DNA of 6,079 nt, taken from Azonexus sp. (GTDB lineage Bacteria; Pseudomonadota; Gammaproteobacteria; Burkholderiales; Rhodocyclaceae). Positions within the stretch are counted from its first letter, which is position 1. Each line of letters starts with the position of its first letter. Of this stretch, positions 1 through 6,079 are shown one piece after another. A model generated the notes under the pieces. That model was not told where the DNA came from, ran no database searches, and saw nothing but the letters and a program-made list of their open reading frames with translations. The stretch is taken from contig JAKLLI010000125.1 of the NCBI GenBank assembly GCA_023150195.1, positions 1-6,079 of the forward strand, written 5' to 3'. Made by a program: the position numbers and the translations under genes.

Positions 1-1050
1 GAGGAACCCATTCCCTCCTTATTGCGCGACTTTTCCGCCCCCGTGATCCTCGATTTCGACTACACGCCGGAACAGCTCACCGTGCTGCTGGCGCACGAGA
101 CCGATGCCTTCAACGCCTGGGAAGCCGGCCAGCGACTGGCGTCCACCCTGATTCTCGACGCCGCTGCCGACATTGCCGCCCACCGCGCCCCGGTCTGGCC
201 GGCCAGTTTTGTGGATGCCGCCCGCCGGCTCCTGCAAACGCAAGCCCAACGCGGTGCCGCCTTTGTCGCCGAAGCGCTGACCCTGCCGGGCGAGGCGACG
301 CTGGCCGAAATGATGACGGTGGTCGATCCCGATGCCCTGCATGCCGCCCGCAACGCACTGCGCCGCCATCTGGCCGAGGCACTTGAAGGCGAGTTTTCCG
401 GTCTTTATGCCGGGTTGACCGTGCGCGAACCCTATGCCCCCAGCAGCGCCCAGGCCGGACAGCGCGCCCTGCGCAACCTGTGTCTGTCCTACCTGCTGGA
501 ACTCGACACACCGGCCACCCGCCAGCTGGCCTTCGCCCAGTACCGCGACGCCGACAACATGACCGACCAGTTCGCCGCCCTAGCTGCGCTGGCCAACGTC
601 AATGCCACCGACTGCGCCGAACGCGACACCGCGCTCGCCGATTTCTACACCCGCTGGCAGCACGAAGCACTGGTCGTGGACAAATGGCTGCAAGCGCAAT
701 CGACCAGCCGTCGGCCAGACACCCTGAACACCGTCAAGGCGCTCACCGCCCACCCGGCCTTCGATATCAGCAACCCGAATAAGATCTACGCCCTGATTCG
801 CGCCTTCGGCGCCAACCTGGCCCGCTTCAATGCGGCCGATGGCAGCGGTTATGCCTTCATGGCCGATCGCATCATCGAACTCCACGACCGTAACCCGCAG
901 GTGGCTTCGCGACTGGCGCGCACTTTCGATCGCTGGAAAAAGTTTGATAGTGGCCGTCAGATCCATGCGCGCGCGGCACTGGAGCGCGTCCGCGATCATG
1001 CCGGCCTGTCACGCGATGTGCTGGAAGTCGTCACCCGGGCGCTGGCCTGA
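1..1050 (+). CDS. pepN: Aminopeptidase N, C-terminal part (5' end outside window)
   Basis: The frame is open from base 1 and ends at TGA 1048-1050, giving the last 349 residues of a protein that in this family is about 870-890 residues. The fragment starts in the proline-rich P-S-L-L-R-D-F-S-A-P segment, which in E. coli PepN closes the beta domain before the large helical C-terminal domain. Recognisable conserved pieces are NNMTDQ (fragment residues 184-189), SNPNKI (257-262), DGSGY (280-284) and NPQVASRL (298-305), and the protein ends in ALA like the E. coli enzyme. PepN is a cytosolic zinc metallopeptidase (family M1) that removes N-terminal residues from peptides. The HEXXH zinc site is upstream of the window, so catalytic competence cannot be judged here. 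The helical domain looks intact, with no frameshift. The start codon and promoter are not visible. The gene is convergent with the ggpPS-like gene, 33 bp away, and no functional link is evident. Confidence 0.95.
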   Translation, partial: EEPIPSLLRDFSAPVILDFDYTPEQLTVLLAHETDAFNAWEAGQRLASTLILDAAADIAAHRAPVWPASFVDAARRLLQTQAQRGAAFVAEALTLPGEATLAEMMTVVDPDALHAARNALRRHLAEALEGEFSGLYAGLTVREPYAPSSAQAGQRALRNLCLSYLLELDTPATRQLAFAQYRDADNMTDQFAALAALANVNATDCAERDTALADFYTRWQHEALVVDKWLQAQSTSRRPDTLNTVKALTAHPAFDISNPNKIYALIRAFGANLARFNAADGSGYAFMADRIIELHDRNPQVASRLARTFDRWKKFDSGRQIHARAALERVRDHAGLSRDVLEVVTRALA

Positions 1051-1058
1051 GCGAACGC

Positions 1059-1077
1059 GGGGCGGCCTGGCCGCCCC
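1059..1077. terminator. GC-rich hairpin between convergent genes, possible shared terminator
   Basis: The arms GGGGCGGCC (1059-1067) and GGCCGCCCC (1069-1077) are perfectly complementary around a single T. A realistic fold is a 7-bp stem with a 5-nt loop. It sits in the 33-bp gap between the pepN stop and the stop of the opposite-strand gene, where a bidirectional terminator would be expected. Neither strand has a clear T-run after the stem, so it is not a classical intrinsic terminator. It may only slow polymerase or protect 3' ends. Confidence 0.45.
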
Positions 1078-1083
1078 CGGCCT

Positions 1084-3324
1084 TCATTCGCCCCGACGGG
1101 TCGTCGCGGCCACCCCCGCCAGAAACTCCTGCCCCCAACGGGCAATATCGTTGTGGCGGACGATTTCGTACAAACCGCGCAAACGCGAATCGCGCTCCAC
1201 CGCATCCATCCCGATGGCCTGACTCAGGCGTTCGCGCAAATCCGCCGGGTCATGTGGATTGGTCAGTACGGCCCCATGCAACTCCGCAGCGGCGCCAGCA
1301 AACTCGGACAGCACCAGTACGCCATCGCCGCCGGACTCGCCTTGCGTCGCCACATACTCCTTGCACACCAGATTCAGGCCGTCACGCAGCGGGGTAATCC
1401 ACATCACGTCCGCCTCGGCATACCAGGCCACCACTTCCTCGAAAGGCAAAGGCCGGAAGAAAAAGCGGATCGGTGACCAGCCCACCTGATTGAACTCGCC
1501 ATTCACCCGTCCCACCGCCTGTTCGATTTGGGCCTGCAATTCGTCGTAGACCGTCATCTCCTTGGCCGCCGGCACGCAAACCACGACCAAGGACACCTGC
1601 CCATGGAGTTCCGGTGAGCGCGCCAGCAATTCGCCAAAAGCGCGGATTTTTTCCAGCGTGCCTTTGGTGTAATCGAGGCGCTCCACCGACAGCACCAGCT
1701 TTTTCCCGGCAAATTCGGCCCGGATCGCCTGCCGCCTTGCGGGCGTTTTCACGTGCGCCAGCGCTGCCTGCACGCGCCCCAGATCCAACCCCACCGGATG
1801 CGCCCCCAGCCCGATGCGGCGACCATGGACTTCGATCTGCGTGGTCATGCTTTCCAGACCCACCGCGCAGCCATAGCTGAGGTAACGCGGTGCGCAGGCG
1901 CGGCGTTCGACCACATGCAGCGACGCGACGCCGCTGGCCACATCCACAAAATTTTCGGCCTGGCGCGGAATGTGAAAGCCGATGTAATCGCACTGCAACA
2001 GGCTGCCGACAATTTCCCGCCGCCAGGGCAAGACATTGAAGGCATCCGCCGAGGGGAAATAGGTGTGATGGAAGAAGGCAATCTTCAAGTCCGGCCGCAG
2101 ATCGCGCAGGACCGCCGGGACCATCCACAGGTTGTAATCGTGGAGCCAGACGGTGGCGCCCTCGGCGGCTTCGGCTGCGGTTCTTTCCGCAAACTTGCGG
2201 TTGACCGCCAGAAACACCTGCCAGTCCGCCTCGCGGAAAATGGCCCGCTCCCAGAAGGTATGCAGCGTCGGCCAGAAGGCCTCCTTGGAAAATCGCTTGT
2301 AGAACACGTCAACCTCATCCGTCGACAGCGCCACCCGAGCCGCCAGCAAGCCGGGGTAGGCCTTGGCATCGACCGAGGTATGCACTTCAAACGGCGGCTC
2401 CGAGGACTCGTCGTGAATACTCCAGGCCACCCACGAGCCGCGCTGCCCGGCGGCAAAAAAGGACAGCAGCGTGGGGATGATCCCGTTCGGCGATTTCGGG
2501 CGGCGGCGCACCACCTTTCCCTTGATCCGCTGCTCTTCGTAGGGCAGACGGTGATACACCATGACCAACTCGGCGTGCCCCGGCGTCAGTGCATCCGCCG
2601 CCGGATGAACGTAGTCCTGCGCCATCAGACCAAAGTGCACGATGGCCTCGAGAATCCCTCCCGCACCGGGGTCGACCGCATGCAGTACCTGCGGCAAAGC
2701 CAGAGTCGCCAACAACAGATCGGGCTCCGAATCACCCACACACACGCCCTTGAAACCGGCCTCGTACATCGACAGATCGTTGAGCGTATCGCCGGCGACC
2801 AGGACCTGATCGCGATCCACCCCCAGCCAGCCCACCAGTGCGCTCAGGCTGCTGCCCTTGTTCACCCCGGCCGGCAGGATGTCCAGATAGCGGCTGGCGG
2901 AATACAACACTTCGCAATGCAAGGTCGCGGCCACCTCGGCCAGTTCCACGGTCAACGCGTCGCTATGGCAAAAATACGAGCAGCGACGCTGTTGCGGCAC
3001 TTCCTGACGCTCCAGCAAGGGAAAACGCTGCATCGCTGCCGCCACCACATGCTCGCCGGGCCAGCGCCGATCGATGTCGGCCTGCAGCGGCTGCACCGGC
3101 TGCAGGCTGTTGCCTTCCACCACCGTGCCACCCACATCGCAAATGATGTAATCCGGCACCGGCACCGCCGGATCGGAGAGCAAGGGCATCACCGCTTCCA
3201 GCCCGCGCCCGGTGACAAAAACCAGCTGGATGTCCTGACTGCCCGAAATCAGCTGGCAGAGATATTGACGTTGTTCTGCGGAACCGCCGAGAAAAGTCCC
3301 ATCGAGATCGGTTGCCAAAAGCAT
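1084..3324 (-). CDS. ggpPS: Bifunctional glucosylglycerol-phosphate synthase/phosphatase (HAD phosphatase fused to GT20 glycosyltransferase)
   Basis: This 746-residue protein has two enzyme domains. Residues 1 to about 235 are a HAD phosphatase: motif I DLDGT (nucleophile D6, D8), motif II VFVTGR (T38), the motif III lysine in GVNKGSS (K156) and motif IV AGDTLND (D179, D183). Residues about 250-738 are a GT20 (OtsA-like) glycosyltransferase with HDYNLWMVP (395-403), FFHHTYFPSADAF (417-429), ERLDYTKGT (548-556; basic R549 and K554) and LRDGLNLVCKEY (646-657). The YHRLPYEEQ opening and SPNGIIPTL (278-286) match glucosylglycerol-phosphate synthases better than trehalose-6-phosphate synthases. 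In that family ADP-glucose and glycerol 3-phosphate give glucosylglycerol phosphate. The phosphatase domain would then release the compatible solute glucosylglycerol in the cytoplasm. Fused enzymes of this order are known, for example in Stenotrophomonas rhizophila. The ATG at 3324 is chosen because AAAGGAG lies 6 nt upstream and the HAD motif begins at residue 5. A GTG 23 codons earlier adds no recognisable sequence. All key motifs are present. Trehalose-phosphate synthesis is the main alternative. Confidence 0.88.
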   Translation of the reverse strand: MLLATDLDGTFLGGSAEQRQYLCQLISGSQDIQLVFVTGRGLEAVMPLLSDPAVPVPDYIICDVGGTVVEGNSLQPVQPLQADIDRRWPGEHVVAAAMQRFPLLERQEVPQQRRCSYFCHSDALTVELAEVAATLHCEVLYSASRYLDILPAGVNKGSSLSALVGWLGVDRDQVLVAGDTLNDLSMYEAGFKGVCVGDSEPDLLLATLALPQVLHAVDPGAGGILEAIVHFGLMAQDYVHPAADALTPGHAELVMVYHRLPYEEQRIKGKVVRRRPKSPNGIIPTLLSFFAAGQRGSWVAWSIHDESSEPPFEVHTSVDAKAYPGLLAARVALSTDEVDVFYKRFSKEAFWPTLHTFWERAIFREADWQVFLAVNRKFAERTAAEAAEGATVWLHDYNLWMVPAVLRDLRPDLKIAFFHHTYFPSADAFNVLPWRREIVGSLLQCDYIGFHIPRQAENFVDVASGVASLHVVERRACAPRYLSYGCAVGLESMTTQIEVHGRRIGLGAHPVGLDLGRVQAALAHVKTPARRQAIRAEFAGKKLVLSVERLDYTKGTLEKIRAFGELLARSPELHGQVSLVVVCVPAAKEMTVYDELQAQIEQAVGRVNGEFNQVGWSPIRFFFRPLPFEEVVAWYAEADVMWITPLRDGLNLVCKEYVATQGESGGDGVLVLSEFAGAAAELHGAVLTNPHDPADLRERLSQAIGMDAVERDSRLRGLYEIVRHNDIARWGQEFLAGVAATTRRGE

Positions 3325-3330
3325 GGCTGA

Positions 3331-3337
3331 CTCCTTT
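3331..3337 (-). promoter_or_regulatory. Strong ribosome binding site of the ggpPS-like gene
   Basis: On the - strand AAAGGAG is followed by 6 nt and then ATG. This near-ideal Shine-Dalgarno match fixes the start at 3324 and argues against the in-frame GTG at 3393. Confidence 0.85.
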
Positions 3338-3344
3338 GCGCCCC

Positions 3345-3363
3345 AACAAGCCGGTGGCTTGTT
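3345..3363. repeat. Perfect inverted repeat AACAAGCC / GGCTTGTT in the ggpPS leader
   Basis: The 8-bp arms at 3345-3352 and 3356-3363 flank a 3-bp centre. In the ggpPS transcript this would form a compact hairpin ending 7 nt before the Shine-Dalgarno sequence. In DNA it is an operator-like dyad. The same 8-mer AACAAGCC occurs a third time at 3479-3486, near the other promoter, which favours a protein-binding site. No T-run follows, so termination is unlikely. Confidence 0.6.
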
Positions 3364-3395
3364 CACCCGGGCGCGGCTGGGCGTGGCGAGCACGC

Positions 3396-3424
3396 ATTAC
3401 ATTGATAACCAATTTAATTGGCCA
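3396..3424 (-). promoter_or_regulatory. Candidate sigma70-type promoter for the ggpPS-like gene
   Basis: On the - strand TGGCCA (3419-3424, four of six bases matching the -35 consensus) and TGTAAT (3396-3401, five of six matching the -10 consensus) are separated by 17 bp. Transcription would start near 3389, giving a leader of about 65 nt that contains the 3345-3363 hairpin. The dyad at 3409-3421 lies inside this promoter. The assignment rests on consensus matching by eye only. Confidence 0.4.
3409..3421. promoter_or_regulatory. Palindrome CCAATTTAATTGG, operator-like
   Basis: A perfect 6-bp dyad surrounds a central T. It overlaps the candidate -35 and spacer of the ggpPS promoter, a typical repressor or activator position. 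The half-site CCAATT recurs at 3448-3453 and 3485-3490, with start-to-start distances of 39 and 37 bp. No known regulator can be named from this sequence. Confidence 0.45.
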
Positions 3425-3466
3425 GCGACGTCAAGCAGTGAAACAATCCAATTCCATGTTTTCAAA

Positions 3467-3472
3467 TATACT
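3467..3472 (+). promoter_or_regulatory. Candidate -10 element (TATACT) for the mscS gene
   Basis: TATACT matches the -10 consensus at five of six bases and lies 58 bp before the mscS start codon. No good -35 sequence sits 16-18 bp upstream (3444-3449 reads CAATCC). The promoter could therefore depend on an activator or on a stress sigma factor that tolerates a poor -35. That last point is inference. Transcription would start close to 3479, at the third AACAAGCC copy. Confidence 0.4.
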
Positions 3473-3478
3473 TTTAAA

Positions 3479-3486
3479 AACAAGCC
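3479..3486 (+). repeat. Third AACAAGCC half-site, near the predicted mscS transcription start
   Basis: This 8-mer is identical to the left arm of the dyad at 3345-3363. It lies just downstream of the candidate mscS -10 element. A single regulator could contact both ends of the intergenic region. Confidence 0.4.
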
Positions 3487-3488
3487 AA

Positions 3489-3506
3489 TTTTAATTTCAA
3501 TTAAAA
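3489..3506. repeat. AT-only inverted repeat in the mscS leader
   Basis: TTTTAATT (3489-3496) and AATTAAAA (3499-3506) are perfect complements separated by TC. The stem contains only A-T pairs, so it would be weak as RNA. It could be a binding site or simply reflect the AT-rich context. Confidence 0.35.
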
Positions 3507-3514
3507 CCAAAACT

Positions 3515-3518
3515 GGAG
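3515..3518 (+). promoter_or_regulatory. Ribosome binding site of mscS with long spacing
   Basis: GGAG (within TGGAGAA) is the only Shine-Dalgarno-like sequence before the ATG at 3531. The 12-nt spacing is longer than the usual 5-9 nt and contains a run of seven C (3524-3530). This suggests modest translation. No better in-frame start is visible, since the codons upstream lack ATG, GTG or TTG near a ribosome binding site. Confidence 0.55.
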
Positions 3519-3530
3519 AATCGCCCCCCC

Positions 3531-4370
3531 ATGGATTTCAGCCCCATCAGCTTCAACGAGGCACTCACCCAGTTCGCCACCCCCTTGCGCATTGCCCTGA
3601 TCATTGCGCTGGCCGCGGCGGCCCAGCAACTCATCGCCGGCTTTTGGCCACGGGTGCGCGAAGCCATCGCCAGCCGCCAGGAATCGCTGGAAGGCGTGCA
3701 ACGGGTTCGCACCCTGTCGCGGGTGCTGCGCTACACCGCCAACGTTGCCATCACCCTGCTCGCCATGCTGCTCATTCTGGGCGAAGTCGGTATTTCGGTC
3801 GCCCCGCTACTCGGTGCCGCAGGCGTCGCCGGCATTGCCATCGGCTTTGGTGCGCAAAGCCTGGTCAAGGATTACTTCACCGGTTTTTTCCTGTTGCTGG
3901 AGAACCAGCTCCGTATCGGCGACGTGGTTGAGGCTGGCGGCAAAACCGGCGCCGTGGAGGAGGTGACCCTGCGTTACCTGCGCCTGCGCGATTACGACGG
4001 CAATGTGCACTACATTCCGAACGGCCAGATTACCGTCGTCACCAATATGTGCCTGGGTCATGCCTACGCGGTCATCGACCTGGGCGTGGCCTACGGCGCC
4101 AACCTCGACCGGGTGATGGCCTGCATGCAGGAGGTCGGACGCGAATTGCAAAAGGATGTCGAATTCGCCCCCCTCATCCTCAATCCGCTTGAAATGGCGG
4201 GCGTCAATGCCTGGGCGGATTCCTCCGTGGTCATTCGTTGCCGCTTCCAGGTCAGCCCCGGCGCCCAGTGGGCGGTGCGCCGAGAATACCTGCGGCGGGC
4301 CAAACTGGCGTTCGACGCGGCGGGCATCGAAATCCCGTTCCCGCACGTACAAATCGTTGGCGCGAGCTAA
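3531..4370 (+). CDS. mscS: MscS-family small-conductance mechanosensitive ion channel
   Basis: The 279 residues are close in length to E. coli MscS (286). The protein has three hydrophobic helices: about 17-38, 68-90 and 92-124. The third is the pore helix, rich in Gly and Ala, running LGAAGVAGIAIGFGAQSL and then VKDYFTGFF. It is followed by the beta-domain signature (RIGDVVE, residues 128-134; YIPNGQI, 161-167), then the alpha/beta domain ending in FDAAGIEIPFPHVQ (261-274), which resembles the E. coli FDAAGISFPYPQ segment. MscS proteins form heptamers in the inner membrane that open under membrane tension and release solutes during sudden osmotic downshift. The GFGAQSLVKD wording is nearer to YkuT/MscCG-type channels than to E. 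coli MscS itself. The tail after the last strand is very short. The gene is divergent from the compatible-solute synthase, which fits a role in letting that solute out. It is convergent with the kinase gene, 10 bp away. Confidence 0.93.
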   Translation: MDFSPISFNEALTQFATPLRIALIIALAAAAQQLIAGFWPRVREAIASRQESLEGVQRVRTLSRVLRYTANVAITLLAMLLILGEVGISVAPLLGAAGVAGIAIGFGAQSLVKDYFTGFFLLLENQLRIGDVVEAGGKTGAVEEVTLRYLRLRDYDGNVHYIPNGQITVVTNMCLGHAYAVIDLGVAYGANLDRVMACMQEVGRELQKDVEFAPLILNPLEMAGVNAWADSSVVIRCRFQVSPGAQWAVRREYLRRAKLAFDAAGIEIPFPHVQIVGAS

Positions 4371-4395
4371 GTCCCGCCGCTCAGTCGGTCGCGCC
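4359..4395. terminator. Inverted repeat spanning the convergent mscS and kinase stops, weak terminator candidate
   Basis: GGCGCGA (4359-4365) and TCGCGCC (4389-4395) are perfect complements around a 23-nt loop that contains both stop codons. There is no T-run. The arms lie inside the two coding ends, so chance pairing in GC-rich DNA is quite possible. Confidence 0.2.
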
Positions 4396-6079
4396 GTCCA
4401 GACAGCGCAAGAGCAAGGCCTTCAACGCCGCCAGGTTCACTGGCTTGGCGAGAAAATCATCCATGCCAGCCTCGCGGCATTTTCGGCTGTCCTCGGCAAA
4501 GGCGTTGGCCGTCAAGGCCGCAATCGGCAAGCGGGAAAAGCCGTTACTGGCTTCCCAGGCGCGAATCTGGCGAGTCGCTTCCAGACCGTCCATGACTGGC
4601 ATCTGAATGTCCATCAGGATCAGGGCCGGGCGCGCCCCTTGCTGCAAAAAATCGAGGGCCTCGCGACCGTTGGTGACACAGACCGGATCGAGCCCCAGCT
4701 TTTCCAGCAGCGCCGCGACCACCTTGCGATTGGTCAGATTGTCCTCGACCACCAGCACCTGTCCGCGCAAAATCTCCAAGGCTGCGGGCAAATTGGCCTC
4801 GCCCCCGCAAGGCGATGCCTCACCGTCTCCGGCGGCGTCCACCCGGATACGAAACCAGAAGCGAGCCCCCTCTCCCAACACGCTCTCCACGCCGGCATCA
4901 CCGCCCATCAGGCGGGCCAGGCTGCGCACAATCGACAGCCCCAGCCCGGTGCCCCCGTATTCCCGGGTGGTGGAGCTGTCCGCCTGACTGAAAGGCTGGA
5001 ACAAGCGGGCCTGCTGCTCGGGCGAAATGCCGATACCGCTGTCGGACACGGAAAATTCAAGTAGCGCCTGCGCCCCACCGGCTTCGATCACACGGCCCTC
5101 AATCCGGACAAAACCCACCTTGGTAAACTTGATGCCATTGCCGATCAGATTGCTCAGCATCTGGCGCAAGCGGTTGGTATCCGCCTCAAAATACGCCACC
5201 GGCCCGAGCCAGCAAGTTTCGATGGCCAGCCCCTTGGCGCTGGCCGGCTGCGCAAACAGCAAACCCACTTCTTCCAGCAATTGCGCGGGCGCAAACAACT
5301 GCGGCGACAACACCACCTTGCCCGCCTCAACCTTGGACAGATCCAGAATATCGTTGAGCAAGGCGAGCAAGGTTTGTCCCGAGGCCTGCACCGTTTGCGC
5401 GTAGTCCCGCAGTTCGCTGTCCAGGCGCTCATCCATGAGCAAGAGTTGCGACATGCCAAGAATGCCATTCATCGGCGTGCGGATTTCGTGCGACATGGTG
5501 GCGAGAAAACGGCTTTTGGCGAGATTGGCCGCCTCGGCGTATTCCTTGGCGCGCAGGGCTTCCTCCGCCGCCAACTTGCGCTCGCGCTCGCGCTCCTTGA
5601 ATGACTCGTAATTTTCAAAAATGAAGAGCAGCGCAATCAGATAGAGACAGGTCGTCCCGATATCGAGATGGGAATAGCCCGTGGCAAAGCGCCCCGACAG
5701 ATGCGTCGCAATGATCACCAGCAAAATCGTACCCAGCCACCAGCGGCCGACGATTCGGCCCTTGAGGAAAAAGGCCGAGGCGGCGAGCAGAAAGAACAGC
5801 GATAGCCGCATCGTGTTCTGCGGAGCCAACAGGTAGATGGCCGTAAACAAGACAAAGCACAAGCCGATGGCGAGACTGCTGATCACTTCAATCTGTTCGC
5901 GATGCCGACGCAAATGGGCGAGCAGGGCAAAACAGGCAGCCGCAAAGACGAAATCGATCGCGCCCATCGCCACATTCGTTTGCCAGCGGACAAAACCCAT
6001 GCCGGCTGCCACCAGGCCCGCCAGGAAAAAGACGCTGAACAAAAAGCGCGCCTTGGGCTGCAGCTCGTCGTTTTCAGGC
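4381..6079 (-). CDS. Membrane-bound hybrid sensor histidine kinase with C-terminal receiver (5' end outside window)
   Basis: The frame stays open to the window edge, so the true start is probably beyond 6079. A TTG at 6042 is the first plausible internal start, but hydrophilic in-frame residues ([12 protein letters not shown]) precede it. Counting from that TTG (553 residues), about six hydrophobic helices lie within 1-145 with little periplasmic loop. A charged, probably coiled-coil linker follows (146-178). The dimerisation and phosphoacceptor domain has SHEIRTP (H185). The ATPase domain has [10 protein letters not shown] (N302), DSGIGI (D334), LFQPFSQAD (347-355) and GGTGLGLS (363-370). 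The receiver (428 to about 547) has EDN (433-435), phosphoacceptor D478 in [12 protein letters not shown]511 and K533. All catalytic residues are present. The expected role is autophosphorylation on His followed by transfer to its own receiver. There is no Hpt domain, so a separate phosphotransfer protein or partner regulator is expected elsewhere. The signal sensed is unknown. Confidence 0.93.
   Translation of the reverse strand, partial: PENDELQPKARFLFSVFFLAGLVAAGMGFVRWQTNVAMGAIDFVFAAACFALLAHLRRHREQIEVISSLAIGLCFVLFTAIYLLAPQNTMRLSLFFLLAASAFFLKGRIVGRWWLGTILLVIIATHLSGRFATGYSHLDIGTTCLYLIALLFIFENYESFKERERERKLAAEEALRAKEYAEAANLAKSRFLATMSHEIRTPMNGILGMSQLLLMDERLDSELRDYAQTVQASGQTLLALLNDILDLSKVEAGKVVLSPQLFAPAQLLEEVGLLFAQPASAKGLAIETCWLGPVAYFEADTNRLRQMLSNLIGNGIKFTKVGFVRIEGRVIEAGGAQALLEFSVSDSGIGISPEQQARLFQPFSQADSSTTREYGGTGLGLSIVRSLARLMGGDAGVESVLGEGARFWFRIRVDAAGDGEASPCGGEANLPAALEILRGQVLVVEDNLTNRKVVAALLEKLGLDPVCVTNGREALDFLQQGARPALILMDIQMPVMDGLEATRQIRAWEASNGFSRLPIAALTANAFAEDSRKCREAGMDDFLAKPVNLAALKALLLRCLDGATD

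Noticed and set aside
1059..1077. The GC-rich hairpin as a mobile repeat (REP-like) element
   Set aside because: Only a single copy is visible in the window, and its position between convergent stops is explained well enough as a transcription-end structure.
1084..3324. Annotation as a plain trehalose-6-phosphate synthase (OtsA) or a fused OtsA-OtsB
   Set aside because: The GT20 domain carries the YHRLP and SPNGIIPTL features of glucosylglycerol-phosphate synthases. The phosphatase is N-terminal, whereas common OtsA-OtsB fusions have the synthase first. It is kept as an alternative, not as the main call.
1753..3330. A 525-codon open frame on the + strand opposite the ggpPS-like gene
   Set aside because: The translation is rich in His, Arg and Gln without recognisable domains. 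It lies wholly antisense to a gene with complete enzyme motifs. Long antisense frames are normal in GC-rich DNA.
3325..3393. N-terminal extension of the ggpPS-like protein by 23 residues from a GTG at 3393
   Set aside because: The extension reads through the hairpin and the strong AAAGGAG. The HAD motif normally lies within the first ten residues. A start at 3393 would fall only a few bases from the predicted transcription start.
3396..3434. TTGACG (3429-3434, - strand) as the -35 of the ggpPS promoter
   Set aside because: It is a good -35 match, but it lies 27 bp from TGTAAT and 20-21 bp from only poor -10 sequences. A MerR-type long-spacer promoter around the 3409-3421 dyad was considered, but the -10 match is too weak.
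4156..5064. A 302-codon + strand frame overlapping the mscS end and the kinase gene
   Set aside because: It runs out of frame through conserved MscS sequence and antisense through the kinase receiver and ATPase domains. It shows no domain or ribosome binding site.

Overview
The window reads as a GC-rich proteobacterial chromosome segment. The PepN-type aminopeptidase tail, hybrid kinase and protein wording best fit a beta- or gammaproteobacterium, possibly Rhodocyclales-like. That placement is an impression from protein sequence, not a computed result. It holds four protein genes, two of them cut by the window edges, and no RNA gene, CRISPR array or mobile element that I could find.

Layout from left to right: (1) the 3' part of pepN on the + strand (1-1050), ending in a short gap that carries a GC-rich hairpin; (2) a convergent gene on the - strand (1084-3324) for a two-domain protein, an N-terminal HAD phosphatase fused to a C-terminal GT20 glycosyltransferase, best read as a bifunctional glucosylglycerol-phosphate synthase/phosphatase (GgpPS); (3) a 206-bp, strikingly AT-rich divergent intergenic region (3325-3530), the longest gene-free stretch, with candidate promoters for both neighbours, a dyad-symmetric box, repeated AACAAGCC half-sites and a hairpin just before the ggpPS ribosome binding site; (4) an MscS-family mechanosensitive channel on the + strand (3531-4370); (5) a convergent membrane-bound hybrid histidine kinase on the - strand (4381 to the window end), whose 5' end lies outside.

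The most coherent biological reading is an osmotic-stress pair. GgpPS would make the compatible solute glucosylglycerol when salt rises. The divergently transcribed MscS channel would release solutes when external osmolarity drops. Sharing one AT-rich control region with repeated sequence elements makes joint regulation plausible. The fused enzyme type is known from other bacteria (for example Stenotrophomonas rhizophila), so the enzyme is not new. The divergent pairing with mscS and the repeated operator-like elements are the parts that deserve checking. The neighbouring kinase could be a sensor for the same stress, but nothing in the sequence proves that. I see no sign of a wholly undescribed system.
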